The notes under the pieces were generated by a model. That model worked only from the letters and a program-made list of their open reading frames with translations, was not told the DNA's origin and did not search any database. The translations under genes and the position numbers were made by a program. From Desulfotomaculum sp. (GTDB lineage Bacteria > Bacillota > Desulfotomaculia > Desulfotomaculales > Nap2-2B): a DNA stretch of 64,000 nt. Below, in pieces: positions 51,673-61,349 of the stretch (positions are counted from its first letter, which is position 1; every line of letters starts with the position of its first letter). The stretch spans positions 35,096-99,095 of the forward strand of contig DMZI01000068.1 of assembly GCA_003485325.1 (NCBI GenBank). The letters are read 5' to 3'.

Positions 51673-52857
51673 ATGTTGAGAGATATCCTGCTTGCGGATA
51701 TGAATGCTTTCTTTGCCAGCGTTCATCAGGCCCTCGAACCGGATCTCAGGGGGAAGCCCGTGATAGTCGGGGGCGACTCAGCCAAACGCCACGGCATCGT
51801 TCTGGCAGCCAGTTATGAAGCCAAGTCTAAAGGCATAAAGACCGGCATGACGGTCCACGAGGCCCGCATACTCTGTCCGCAGGCAATCTTCATCAACCCC
51901 CAGCACCACCTTTATGTCCACTTTTCCACACGTATTTTACGTATTATGAAGGATTTCACACCTTTAGTCGAACCTTTTTCCATTGACGAGGCATTTCTCG
52001 ATGTTACCGGATGCCGGGGCCTTTTTGGGGCGCCTGTTGATATTGCCAGGAAATTAAAAGAGCGAATCCGTAAAGAAACCGGCATAACATGCAGTATAGG
52101 TATAGGGCCGAACAAACTGCTGGCAAAAATGGCCGCCGGCCTGCAAAAGCCTGACGGATTGACCTTTCTGCGTTATGAGGATGTGCCTTTCCGGATCTGG
52201 CCCCTGCCGGTGAGACAGCTTTTCGGAGTGGGACCGCGGTATGAACGCCATTTAAACCTTTTAAACATTCACACTATAGGGGACCTTTCCAAATTTCCCG
52301 TATTCATTCTTAAACGAAAATTCGGGGTTTACGGAGAAGTGCTCTGGCGAAGCGCCAATGGGATGGACGGCAGTCCTGTCGATCCCAATACTTTGGACAT
52401 TACGAAAAGTATTGGCCAGCAAATAACCCTGCCGCGCGATTACCAAAGCCGCGAAGATATAAAAGTAGTTATTCTGGAGCTTGCCGATCTGGTTGCGGAA
52501 CGGGTCAGGGCAGGGGGCTATGTGGGGAGGACAGTCGTTTTGTCTTTGAAAGACAGCAACTTTACCTGGCTGTCCAGAATGCATACACTGCCTGAATTTA
52601 CCGACCTTGCTTTCGATATCTCCAAGACAGGATTGACAATTTTAGAACGGCACTGGCCTGATGGCTGGCCTGTGCGTATGGTCGGGGTGGCGTTGGCGGG
52701 TTTAACCTTTCAAAGAATGCAGCAGTTGACCTTGTTCGGTGAAAAGGAAAAGCTTAAAAAAATGGAAGAAGCGTGCGACAGGATCAGAAGCAGATTTGGT
52801 GAGAAGGCTGTTTTCAGGGCGGTTTCTCTTACCGGGGCGGGGATCAGATATGCATGA
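51673..52857 (+). CDS. dinB: DNA polymerase IV (DinB)
   Basis: A Y-family translesion polymerase. From ATG 51673 it has 394 residues. Metal ligands are Asp9 in LLADMNAFFASVHQ and Asp105-Glu106 in FSIDEAFLDVT; the thumb has GIGPNKLLAKMA and the HhH LFGVGPRYERHL. A beta-clamp motif, QLTLF, lies near residue 351. AGGAG precedes the ATG; the frame is open from 51622. Its stop overlaps the next gene by eight bases. Confidence 0.94.
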   Translation: MLRDILLADMNAFFASVHQALEPDLRGKPVIVGGDSAKRHGIVLAASYEAKSKGIKTGMTVHEARILCPQAIFINPQHHLYVHFSTRILRIMKDFTPLVEPFSIDEAFLDVTGCRGLFGAPVDIARKLKERIRKETGITCSIGIGPNKLLAKMAAGLQKPDGLTFLRYEDVPFRIWPLPVRQLFGVGPRYERHLNLLNIHTIGDLSKFPVFILKRKFGVYGEVLWRSANGMDGSPVDPNTLDITKSIGQQITLPRDYQSREDIKVVILELADLVAERVRAGGYVGRTVVLSLKDSNFTWLSRMHTLPEFTDLAFDISKTGLTILERHWPDGWPVRMVGVALAGLTFQRMQQLTLFGEKEKLKKMEEACDRIRSRFGEKAVFRAVSLTGAGIRYA

Positions 52858-53212
52858 TAATAAGCTCTGGGAAGGCCACAGGCTTATCCTGCCTGAAATG
52901 AGGGAGAAGGCCTTGATGTATTGCCGTGACTGCAGGTTCTTTACGCAGGTGCGGGGCAGGGAGGAGGTCAGACGCGGCTGTTTGGCCGGTGTGCCTGCTT
53001 ACGGGACCCTGCAGAAACGGGTCCCTCCGGAAATAAGTTATCTTGAGCTGTTGAAGATGGCCGGCCCTGCGGGAGCAAATAAGATATTGGAAAGCGGCAA
53101 TCCGGATGCCCAGGCCTGCGGGTTGTTTAAACCCGGGTATAAGCCTAAACCTGGAGCAGTTCGCGAATCATCCGGGCGTTTCGGACCGCCTGACCGCGGT
53201 AATGGTTATTGA
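52850..53212 (+). CDS. Small four-Cys protein of unknown function
   Basis: I do not recognise this 120-residue protein. It has Cys22 and Cys25 (YCRDC), Cys41 (RRGC) and Cys86 (AQACG), a likely zinc or Fe-S site, between basic, Pro/Gly-rich parts. ATG 52850 lies inside the end of dinB, so coupling to dinB is likely. Its last 68 bases overlap the end of the DUF72 gene on the other strand; the Gly/Pro-rich tail may be an extension produced by loss of an earlier stop. Confidence 0.6.
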   Translation: MHDNKLWEGHRLILPEMREKALMYCRDCRFFTQVRGREEVRRGCLAGVPAYGTLQKRVPPEISYLELLKMAGPAGANKILESGNPDAQACGLFKPGYKPKPGAVRESSGRFGPPDRGNGY

Positions 53213-53924
53213 AGGCGACAAATACCTGCTTTGCCTGTTTGGCCAGCTTATTTATTTTTGGGGCCCATTTGCCGATTTCCTCCAGGGTATATAGATAGTC
53301 ATATCTTTCGTATGATTCTTCATGCTTCCACCATTTGGCAAGATTGCGGCCGTGAAAACGGACATAGGCAACTTCACTGGTGCATGTGGCTGCCTGGCCG
53401 ACAAGTCCTTTTATATTTGGTTCGTCCACACAGACATACCCTATTTCCAACGTTCGCAGAAAATCCCAGGTAGCTTCTTTAACCCAGCTGTGGTGCCTGA
53501 ATTCAACAGCAAGGGGGATTGATTTTAAGAACAGCCCCTTTAAGCCGGCCAAATAACGCCTGTTTTCCTCCTGATTATGAAAGGAATACGGAAACTGCAG
53601 CAATACTGCGCCAAGCTTTTCTGTCTGTAATAGAGGTTCTAAAGAGCAGCAAAACTTTTTTGTGTCTTCCGGAACGCTTTCCTGCCGCTCGTGGGTAAGT
53701 GTTTTGTATGCTTTTATCGTAAATATAAAATCTTCGGGGGTCCTTTTAGCGAGCTGAAGAAAGAGATTTTGTGAAGGAAGATGATAGTAGGAAGAATTTA
53801 TTTCCGTGAAGGAAAACTCTTTTGCGTAAAACTCCAGCATTTTGTTTTTACTGACCGCAGCGGGGTAGAAAGGCCCCCGCCAATCATCATAACTATACCC
53901 TGAAGTGCCGATAAGAATTGACAT
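53145..53924 (-). CDS. DUF72 (YecE) family protein
   Basis: The 259-residue protein is of the DUF72/YecE TIM-barrel family, of unknown function. It has the family start IGTSGYSYDDWRGPFYP, NSSYYHLPS, LLQFPYSFH, AVEFRHHSW, AYVRFHGRN and the end FNNHYRGQAVRNA. ATG 53924 follows AAGGAGAC. It is 29 bases downstream of rmuC and overlaps the small Cys gene at its end. Confidence 0.9.
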   Translation of the reverse strand: MSILIGTSGYSYDDWRGPFYPAAVSKNKMLEFYAKEFSFTEINSSYYHLPSQNLFLQLAKRTPEDFIFTIKAYKTLTHERQESVPEDTKKFCCSLEPLLQTEKLGAVLLQFPYSFHNQEENRRYLAGLKGLFLKSIPLAVEFRHHSWVKEATWDFLRTLEIGYVCVDEPNIKGLVGQAATCTSEVAYVRFHGRNLAKWWKHEESYERYDYLYTLEEIGKWAPKINKLAKQAKQVFVAFNNHYRGQAVRNARMIRELLQV

Positions 53925-53953
53925 GTCAAAACCGTCTCCTTAGAATCTTTTTC

Positions 53954-55321
53954 TTAATTTGATTCTTCGCTGTTTAAGGAGTTAATTAATTCAAGTGTTT
54001 GTATTATACGTGTATCTTTTTCAACTATTTCGGAGTCTTTTATTTCGTTTCCGGCCGCAGCTCCGTATTCCTTGAATTTACGCGCGCTGACCAGTACCCT
54101 GCTTTCCAGAGCGCCTACAGCCCTGTTGTATGCTTCGATTGAATTATCCAGACTCTTCTTGAGGTCTGAAAAATATCCGGCAAGGCCTCTCACCCTTTCG
54201 TATAACTGGTTGCCCAGGATGCTGATAGCTTTTGCGTTCTCGGCCAGTTTTTCCTGTTTCCAGCCATAGGCTACCGCATGTAAAAGAGCAATTAAAGTCG
54301 TGGGGGTAGCCATTAGAACATGCTGCTCAACGCCGAACTCGATCAGGCCCGGTTCCTGTTCGAGCGCCGCGCTGAAAAAAGCTTCACGCGGCAAAAACAA
54401 AACCACAAATTCCGGACTGGGTTCAAACTGGCTCCAATATGATTTGCTTCCCAGTTTTGTCAGGTGGGTGCGTATATTGCGAGCGTGTTCTTTTATTTTT
54501 TCATTCTTAATTCTCTCATCCTGAATTTCTAAAGACTCAATATAGGCTAAAATAGGCGCTTTTGAATCAATGACAATGTTTTTATTGTTGGGGAGTTTAA
54601 CGACCAAATCGGGCCGGAGGCGGCCCTGCTCCGTATTCACCGATTCCTGTTGGATAAAGTCACAGTATTCAATCATTCCGGCTATTTCAACTACTCTCTT
54701 AAGTTGAATTTCACCCCAGCGCCCGCGAACATTTGGTGTCCGGAGAGCATTGACAAGGTTGGACGTTTCAAGTTTAAGCCTGTCCTGTGTCTGGGATAAA
54801 GCTTCCAATTGTTTGGTAAGGCCTGTATATGCCTCCAAACGGGATTTCTCCAGTTCATTAATTCTAACATCTACTTTTCCCAAGGAATCTTGAACGGGTT
54901 TGACAATTTCATTAACGGCTTTTTGGCGGGCTTCAAGGTCTGTCTTTGCGCTTTCCTGGTATTTTTCCAGGGCTGTCGCAGCCAGTTCCAGGAAGGTTTG
55001 GTTATTGACACGCAGGGCGTCCGCAGAAAGAGCTTTAAAAGCGCTGGAAAGCGATTCTTTTGCTTCTTCCAGCAGGAGAAGTTTCTCTTTATTATCATTG
55101 CGTTCTTTTTCAAGAAGTGTTGTTATCTGGGCAATCCTTTCCTTTAATCCGGTAATATTATCCTGCGCCTTGAACAGGTCGGCGTCTTTGTTTTTTAAAG
55201 CAAGCTCAAGTTCGTTGATCCTTTTATTTTTCTCTTTCATAACTGCCATTTTCTCGAAGAACAGGATTGCCAGGAAGCTTATAATAAAGATAATAAGGAA
55301 AACGATCAGGGCCTTTTCCAT
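53954..55321 (-). CDS. rmuC: DNA recombination protein RmuC
   Basis: RmuC limits DNA inversions and carries a PD-(D/E)XK nuclease-like core. The 455-residue protein has an N-terminal membrane helix (about 5-24), a coiled coil (30-210) and the RmuC domain with NVRGRWGEIQL, RPDLVVKLP, IVIDSKAPILAY and FLPREAFFSAAL. The ATG follows AAAGGAAC. The promoter is probably the TATAAT on the minus strand near 55390. Confidence 0.93.
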   Translation of the reverse strand: MEKALIVFLIIFIISFLAILFFEKMAVMKEKNKRINELELALKNKDADLFKAQDNITGLKERIAQITTLLEKERNDNKEKLLLLEEAKESLSSAFKALSADALRVNNQTFLELAATALEKYQESAKTDLEARQKAVNEIVKPVQDSLGKVDVRINELEKSRLEAYTGLTKQLEALSQTQDRLKLETSNLVNALRTPNVRGRWGEIQLKRVVEIAGMIEYCDFIQQESVNTEQGRLRPDLVVKLPNNKNIVIDSKAPILAYIESLEIQDERIKNEKIKEHARNIRTHLTKLGSKSYWSQFEPSPEFVVLFLPREAFFSAALEQEPGLIEFGVEQHVLMATPTTLIALLHAVAYGWKQEKLAENAKAISILGNQLYERVRGLAGYFSDLKKSLDNSIEAYNRAVGALESRVLVSARKFKEYGAAAGNEIKDSEIVEKDTRIIQTLELINSLNSEESN

Positions 55322-55583
55322 AAAGAGTTCCTTTCAGTTAAAGAAATCAGCGTGCTAAAATATAAAAACATGTTTACTTATCCATTATAGATCCCATATT
55401 ATTTATTAAAGGAAACAGATTTTAGGCATATAATAAGTTGCAAGGATGATTAATTTATACTGACTTAAATATAACACATTTTCATCCATTCAAACATATA
55501 TATACATTAGTTCTCATACTTTAAAGATTGTAAAAACGTAAAATGTTCCCTAACTCAATACAATTGGCTTATACAACAAAATA

Positions 55584-55614
55584 AGGTCCCGTTCTTTTTG
55601 AGCGGGACCTCTTT
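55584..55614 (-). terminator. Terminator after cheB
   Basis: GGTCCCG and CGGGACC arms flank a loop rich in T. T-runs lie on both sides (TTATTTTG on the minus strand), so it may work in both directions. The rest of the gap 55322-55638 is AT-rich with no gene; a minus-strand TATAAT near 55390 may drive rmuC. Confidence 0.75.
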
Positions 55615-55638
55615 TTGCTTATAAAACAATCAGCCGGA

Positions 55639-56688
55639 TTATCGTGCGTTGAGCATTTTAACAATTTCCCCAGGTATAATATTAAGTGGCAGCAGGCACT
55701 CAGCGCCGCCCTTTTCATAAGCAACCCTGGGCATACCAAAGACAACTGAAGTAGCTTCATCTTGTGCTATCGTCCTGGCGCCCGCAAGACGCATGGCCAA
55801 CATGCCGTCAGCTCCGTCGCTGCCCATACCGGTTAGCATAATTCCTATAGCGTTGGCGCCGACGTATTTAGCAACTGACTGGAAGAGTGTTTCTACACTG
55901 GGGCAGTGGCCATTAGTCTCTTCAGTCGAATCGCAGTTTACCTGGTAAATACCTCCGGATCGAACGACTTTCATCTGTCGTCCCCCCGGAGCAATAAGAA
56001 CCCTTCCGGCCATCACACGATCTCCCGTTTTAGCCTCCATTACTTCCATAGCTGATAGACCATTCAGCCTTTCTGCAAAATGCTTTGTAAACCCGGCCGG
56101 CATATGCTGCACGACTACTGTGCCCGGCATGGTTGAATGAAAGCTGCTTATGATAGAGCGTATTGCTTCCGTTCCGCCGGTGGATGCTCCTATGGCAATA
56201 ACTTTGTCTGTTGATTCAGCCAACGCCCGGCTGGGCTTTTTTAAAGGAACCGGTTGTGAATTTCTGTTACTTAACAATACATTAAGATTCGTGGAGGCTG
56301 CAATCTTTACCTTGGTTCGAAGTTCATTCAACATCATGGTCAAACCACGTTTAATATCAGTGTTCGGTTTGGTTACAACCTCTACGGCCCCGGCTTCAAA
56401 TGCGTCTAAAGTTATGGATGCGCCTTTTTTTGTTAACGCGCTGACTACCACTACAGGCAAAGGATACTGCGGCATCAAACGGCGTAAAAATTCAATTCCG
56501 TCCATCCGGGGCATTTCTACGTCCAGTGTAAGAACATCAGGGAGGAGATGAACAATTTTATCGCGTGCGATATAAGGATCCGAAGCGGTTCCAACAACTT
56601 CGATCTCCGGATCCTGAGAAAGTCCCTTGGTAAGTATTTCCCTGACCAGGGCAGAATCATCGACAATCAGAACTTTTATCTTTTTCAT
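55639..56688 (-). CDS. cheB: Chemotaxis protein-glutamate methylesterase CheB
   Basis: CheB demethylates and deamidates chemoreceptors. The 349-residue protein has a receiver domain (1-120) with phospho-acceptor Asp56 in TLDVEMP, a linker, and the methylesterase domain with the Ser169, His195, Asp291 triad (GASTGG, QHMPAGF, GMGSDGADG). It is the last gene of the che run and lies 15 bases after cheR. Confidence 0.96.
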   Translation of the reverse strand: MKKIKVLIVDDSALVREILTKGLSQDPEIEVVGTASDPYIARDKIVHLLPDVLTLDVEMPRMDGIEFLRRLMPQYPLPVVVVSALTKKGASITLDAFEAGAVEVVTKPNTDIKRGLTMMLNELRTKVKIAASTNLNVLLSNRNSQPVPLKKPSRALAESTDKVIAIGASTGGTEAIRSIISSFHSTMPGTVVVQHMPAGFTKHFAERLNGLSAMEVMEAKTGDRVMAGRVLIAPGGRQMKVVRSGGIYQVNCDSTEETNGHCPSVETLFQSVAKYVGANAIGIMLTGMGSDGADGMLAMRLAGARTIAQDEATSVVFGMPRVAYEKGGAECLLPLNIIPGEIVKMLNAR

Positions 56689-56703
56689 CCGCTCACCCTT
56701 TTT

Positions 56704-57525
56704 TTAAATTTTTTGGTATATTGCAGGTTTTATATACTTGAAAAAACCAAGGGAACGGTCTATTGTTTCCGTATGCCCGATAAACAGGTACCCGCCCGGC
56801 TCCAGGTAACGGTGAAACCGTTCCAGGAGAGACCGGCGGGTGGGGCTGTCAAAATAGATCATTACATTCCGGCAGAAGATAACATCAAACTTGCCTTTAA
56901 AAGGGTAACTGTCCTGGATCAGGTTCAGCCTTCGAAAGAGCACCTTATTTTTTAATTTTTGATGAATCGTCCAGTCGCCATCTTCGACTGAAATAAAATA
57001 TTTCTGACGGTATGATGGCGGAACTGTTTCCAGTTGTTCTTTTGCATAAGTTCCTTTTATCGCTTTATCCAGGGAACTGATTGAAATATCCGTGGCTAAG
57101 ATACTAAAATCCAATCCCTGGACCAAATTATCTAAAATAACCATAGCGGCTGTGTAGGGTTCTTCACCAGAAGAACATCCTGCGCACCAGACCTTAAGTT
57201 CCTTATCACCATTTTTTTCGAATGGTTTGGCAGCTTGGGGCAGCAATGTTTCCTTTATAAAGTCGAAGTGGTCTTTTTCACGAAAAAAAAAGGTATGGTT
57301 TGTAGATACCCTGTCGATGAGAATTAGAAGCGCGCTTCCGCTTTTTTCCTCAACTACATATTGGTAGTAATCCTTAAAACTTGTAAATCCGCCTTGCTGT
57401 AATACATGCTGCAGCCTTCCTGTAATTAAAGCTTGCTTTTGTTCATTCAGGCTAATTCCAAATTTATTGTAGATCAGACCGCTGATTAATTGGTATTCCT
57501 TTTGATTAAGCTGCATTTCGTTCAA
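56704..57525 (-). CDS. cheR: Chemotaxis protein methyltransferase CheR
   Basis: CheR methylates receptor glutamates with SAM. The 273-residue protein has an N-terminal helical domain and the SAM-binding domain with WCAGCSSGEEPYT, FSILATDIS, FDVIFCRNVMIYF and a GGYLFIGHTE end. TTG 57525 follows AAGGGGAA; ATG 57516 is an alternative three codons in. Confidence 0.95.
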   Translation of the reverse strand: MNEMQLNQKEYQLISGLIYNKFGISLNEQKQALITGRLQHVLQQGGFTSFKDYYQYVVEEKSGSALLILIDRVSTNHTFFFREKDHFDFIKETLLPQAAKPFEKNGDKELKVWCAGCSSGEEPYTAAMVILDNLVQGLDFSILATDISISSLDKAIKGTYAKEQLETVPPSYRQKYFISVEDGDWTIHQKLKNKVLFRRLNLIQDSYPFKGKFDVIFCRNVMIYFDSPTRRSLLERFHRYLEPGGYLFIGHTETIDRSLGFFKYIKPAIYQKI

Positions 57526-57613
57526 ATAAATTTCCCCTTAAGTCCCTTAAGTATATTTTTAAAAAGCAAACAAGGGGAATTTACCCCTTGTTTGCATCAG
57601 TTTTAAGGAAGAC

Positions 57614-60600
57614 TTAGAAACGGCCAAAATCAGTGTCGTCTAAAGAAATTATTTCCTCAGGCCTTAATCTGGAAGCGGCTTTCTTTTGTCCGCTGTTGTT
57701 ATCCCTCTTGAGTCCTGCCAGGGAAAGCCCTTGCTCCTGTGTGTGCTGCTTTTGAATCATCGATTGCAGCATTTGGATCATTTCGGGTGTTATCCCCTGT
57801 AGCAGTGCGTTTGCTGCGGGACTGCCGAAGCTTTGTTTTCTAAGCTTGAACTTGTGCAGGGTTTGTTTTAACTGGATTGCTTGACTGGAAAGTTCCTCGC
57901 TTGCCGAGGCCAGTTCCTGCGCACTGGCCATATTCTGCTGGGTTACTTTATCCACCTGTCCAAATGCATCGCTGATCTGATCGATGCCCAGAGCCTGCTC
58001 TTTTGAAGCCGAGGCAAGTTCACCGATAACATCAGTGGACTTTGTAGCTCCGATGGTTATTTCTTCAAGTGCCCTGGACGTTTCTTCGGCTATTTTTGTG
58101 CCGACTTCTGTTTTCTTAATTGAACTCTCAATCATTTCGGCGGTTTCTTTGGCGGCTTTGGCGCTGCGCTGGGCAAGGTTCCTTACTTCTTCGGCGACTA
58201 CTGTAAAGCCTTTGCCGTGCTTGCCTGCGCGTGCCGCCTCAACTGCGGCGTTCAGGGCAAGAAGGTTTGTCTGGAAAGCTATTTCGTCGATTGCCTTGAT
58301 AATCTTGGATACGTTGGATGAAGATTCGTTGATGTCATCCATTGCCTTGACCATGTGGGTCATATGCTCGGAGCCTTTTTCAGCGCATTTTACAGACTGG
58401 ATAGCCAGTTGGTTGATCAAAGAGGCGTTTTCGGAAGTCTGTTTGGTCTGTTTGGACATTTCCTGCATTGAAGAGGAAATCTGTTCAAGCGAACTGGCTG
58501 ACTCTGTAGCGCCCTGGGAAAGCGACTGGCTTGAATCCGATACCTGCTGAGCACCAGCGGCGACCTGATCGACCACGACAGTGACCTGGTTTAAAAGGTC
58601 ATTCATACTGGATATTGTAGTGTTCAAAGCATCTTTGATTAAGACGAAGTCGCCCTTGTATTCTCCTTCCACCGAAACATCCATGTTTCCCTTGGCCATC
58701 TCCTGAAGGCATCTTACCGCCTCCTTCTTGATGATTTCATTTAAGGAATCAAGGCTTGTATTAAGAGAATCTTTGAGAATGGTATAATCGCCTTTGTAGT
58801 CTCCGGTCATTCTCACGTCAAGGTCGCCCTCGGCCATTGATTTCAGACAAGCGACGGTCTCATTAAGCGGGTTTACTACAGCATCGAGCATATGGTTCAT
58901 GCCTTCGATAATCTTCCGGTATTCACCCTCATGCTGGGAACCGTCCGCCCTGGTTTCGAGCCTTCCATAAACACAGGCTGCGGCCAGCATATGCGCGTCT
59001 TCCGAACATTTTTGGATGGCCTCCATCGCTCTAGTATATGCCGGTACAAGTTCATCGTTCTCACATCTGCGAACAACCTGCTTGTATACGATAAGATCAT
59101 CAAGTATTCCTTTGCTGATATTAGTAGTAGTACTCAAGATTTCCTCCATGCGATAATGAACATCATTTGTTGCCAGGGCTAGTTCATTCCAGACGCCGCT
59201 GTATTGTTTTTCTATTTTTTTGGTAATGTCGTTTAACGCCATCCTGCCGAGGACGTCGGTTAATTCACTTACCGGTTCGGCCATAGAATCAAACAACTGG
59301 TTCATTCCGTTGAGAATGTCAAGATAAGCTCCCTTAAGGCCGGAAGTATCGCCTCTTTTGGTGACAACCCCTGCCATCGCTGCCTGCGTAAGCACCTCAA
59401 TATCGCTGATAACGCCTTTTAACCTGCCTGTCATGGTCTTAAGCGATTTCATCAACTGGTCGTTTTCGGATCTCACCTTAATATCAACCTCAAGGTTGCC
59501 GTCGGCTATTGCCTGGGCAGAGTCGGCTACCTGCTGGGTGGCGTCAATTAAAATGTTCAGGTTGTTCTTGATTTCATTGAAATCACCCTTGTATTCTTCA
59601 GTTATTCTCGGTGGCACGTCCCCTTTGGCGATCCGGTCGACGTACTCGGCTGACATTTTCAGAGGCCTTACAATTTCGTCTACGGCGTCATTTGTCCCGC
59701 GCAGAATCTTGCGCCAGACTCCTTGCACCCGGTTCAGATTAGCTCTTTGTTCCAGTTTACCTTCCTTAGCTGCTGTTATAACGACGCCTATTTCATCAAC
59801 AAGGATTCCAATTTGTTCGATAAATGAATTCAGGTTGTTCTTAATCGTGTTGAAGTCACCCTTGTACTCATCAGTAATTATGGGAGGTGTGTTGCCTTGA
59901 GTCCACCTTTCAATATATTCTGCCGCCAGTTTCAAAGGAGTGGTTAAGGCATCAAGGGTATCGTTGATCCCCTGGACTATTTTTTTATATCCGGATATTT
60001 TATAGTTTTCGGGTTTGCCTCTTGTTTCAAGATTGCCATTATTGGCAGCCTCCATTATCTTGCTGATTTCTTCGACTGCTTTTACCTCTTCAGAGATATC
60101 AAGCATATATTCCATGCCGCCAACGATATTGCCGTTCCTGTCCACGATTGGCGAGGCTGTACAGCGGACTGGCAGATCACCGGAAGAAAGCTTTGCCACT
60201 GTATCTCCTTTAAATACTCCTTTTTCCTTTATTGCCCTGACAACATGGCAGTTTTGCGTATTGCAGCAGCCCATGTTGAACAGGTCATAACACTTTTGTC
60301 CATGGCATGCTTCTTGTGTTTTACCGACAAGCAAAGCCGCAGCTTCATTTACAAAATAGATATTCAGATCATTATCTACCGCTATAACCGGTGTGGGGAT
60401 CTCGTTTAAAACTTTTGCTTTTCTGTTTATGTTACGCATATTCTTTTCAAGTTCTGTTATATCCTTGATTAAGCAAATGAAATAGGCTGCTTCTTTTTTA
60501 CTTTTCTCGGCAAAAACAGGGGCAAGATCACATTCCAGAGTAAACTTCCTGTCACTAATGTTTGCCCGGACTTCAAAGCGTGCTTTCTTACCGTCCGCCA

Positions 60601-60841
60601 GAGCTTTTTCCAGCAGGCTGTCTTTTGTTTTAATAAATGTAGGTACCTGATTCCCGACTATTTTATCTTTAGTATATCCTGCCATTGCTGATAATATCTG
60701 GTTTACGTATAAGATGTTGTTGTCTTTCCCGATAATTAAAACAGGAGTGTCAAGTGAGTCAAATATGGAAAAGTCCTTATGATTGTTTTCAACCTTTTTT
60801 CCGTTTGTCTTTTCAGCAGTTTCTTCTGAACCGTTATGCAT
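57614..60841 (-). CDS. Soluble methyl-accepting chemotaxis protein with PAS and poly-HAMP domains
   Basis: A 1075-residue receptor without membrane segments, so it is cytosolic. Order: PAS 1 (about 25-130), PAS 2 (145-250) with a Cys cluster (Cys179, 184, 192, 193, 198) that could bind heme, Fe-S or sense redox, then a chain of HAMP-like units. EYKGDF or DYKGDY repeats occur near 325, 416, 681 and 727. The signalling domain follows, with its tip from IDEIAFQTNLLALNAAVEAA at 851-870. It has a long C-terminal tail ending DTDFGRF. It begins directly after the cheW stop, so it is the dedicated receptor of this cluster. Confidence 0.92.
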   Translation of the reverse strand: MHNGSEETAEKTNGKKVENNHKDFSIFDSLDTPVLIIGKDNNILYVNQILSAMAGYTKDKIVGNQVPTFIKTKDSLLEKALADGKKARFEVRANISDRKFTLECDLAPVFAEKSKKEAAYFICLIKDITELEKNMRNINRKAKVLNEIPTPVIAVDNDLNIYFVNEAAALLVGKTQEACHGQKCYDLFNMGCCNTQNCHVVRAIKEKGVFKGDTVAKLSSGDLPVRCTASPIVDRNGNIVGGMEYMLDISEEVKAVEEISKIMEAANNGNLETRGKPENYKISGYKKIVQGINDTLDALTTPLKLAAEYIERWTQGNTPPIITDEYKGDFNTIKNNLNSFIEQIGILVDEIGVVITAAKEGKLEQRANLNRVQGVWRKILRGTNDAVDEIVRPLKMSAEYVDRIAKGDVPPRITEEYKGDFNEIKNNLNILIDATQQVADSAQAIADGNLEVDIKVRSENDQLMKSLKTMTGRLKGVISDIEVLTQAAMAGVVTKRGDTSGLKGAYLDILNGMNQLFDSMAEPVSELTDVLGRMALNDITKKIEKQYSGVWNELALATNDVHYRMEEILSTTTNISKGILDDLIVYKQVVRRCENDELVPAYTRAMEAIQKCSEDAHMLAAACVYGRLETRADGSQHEGEYRKIIEGMNHMLDAVVNPLNETVACLKSMAEGDLDVRMTGDYKGDYTILKDSLNTSLDSLNEIIKKEAVRCLQEMAKGNMDVSVEGEYKGDFVLIKDALNTTISSMNDLLNQVTVVVDQVAAGAQQVSDSSQSLSQGATESASSLEQISSSMQEMSKQTKQTSENASLINQLAIQSVKCAEKGSEHMTHMVKAMDDINESSSNVSKIIKAIDEIAFQTNLLALNAAVEAARAGKHGKGFTVVAEEVRNLAQRSAKAAKETAEMIESSIKKTEVGTKIAEETSRALEEITIGATKSTDVIGELASASKEQALGIDQISDAFGQVDKVTQQNMASAQELASASEELSSQAIQLKQTLHKFKLRKQSFGSPAANALLQGITPEMIQMLQSMIQKQHTQEQGLSLAGLKRDNNSGQKKAASRLRPEEIISLDDTDFGRF

Positions 60842-61333
60842 TTATTCATCCCCCTCATAAAGTAGTCTGTTGGCGTTGAGCAGAATTTTAACTTTATCGC
60901 CTACCTTGCCTAAACCCTGGATAAAATTGCTTCTTTCACTCCTCCTTATTTTGGGTGGCAGTTCTATTTCAGTTTTTGGTATGTCCAGAACTTCAGAAAC
61001 CCTGTCAACGATTAGTCCTACTGCCTGCTCATTAATATTTATAACAACAATGCATGTGCGGTCATCATAGGGACGTTCTTCTATATCAAAGCGCAAACGT
61101 ACGTCCATAACAGGTATAACTTTGCCGCGAAGGTTGATCACACCTTTGATAAAACCAGGCATGTCCGGAACCTGGGTAATATTCTGAATACCCACAATCT
61201 CTGTGACATATCTGATTTCGATGCCATATTCCTCTCTGTTCAGAACAAAGGTGAGAAACTTATCCTCCTGGGTGTCTTCATCTTCATAATCTTCCTCAAG
61301 CAGATCTGCTTCCAATCTTTCTTTAACGCTCAC
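60842..61333 (-). CDS. cheW: Chemotaxis coupling protein CheW
   Basis: CheW links receptors to CheA. The 163-residue protein has an acidic N-terminal tail (8-24) and the CheW fold with VLNREEYGIEIRYVTEI, MPGFIKGVINLRGKVIPVMD and VDRVSEVLDI. GTG 61333 is behind GGGTGGGAC. The stop TAA is followed at once by the receptor ATG. Confidence 0.96.
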   Translation of the reverse strand: MSVKERLEADLLEEDYEDEDTQEDKFLTFVLNREEYGIEIRYVTEIVGIQNITQVPDMPGFIKGVINLRGKVIPVMDVRLRFDIEERPYDDRTCIVVININEQAVGLIVDRVSEVLDIPKTEIELPPKIRRSERSNFIQGLGKVGDKVKILLNANRLLYEGDE

Positions 61334-61349
61334 AGTCCCACCCCAATTT

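Noticed and set aside
54900..55358. 152-codon plus-strand frame opposite rmuC
   Set aside because: It mirrors the coiled coil of rmuC; low complexity, no motif.
57984..58550. 188-codon plus-strand frame opposite the chemoreceptor
   Set aside because: It is an Ala/Ser-rich shadow of the conserved signalling domain.
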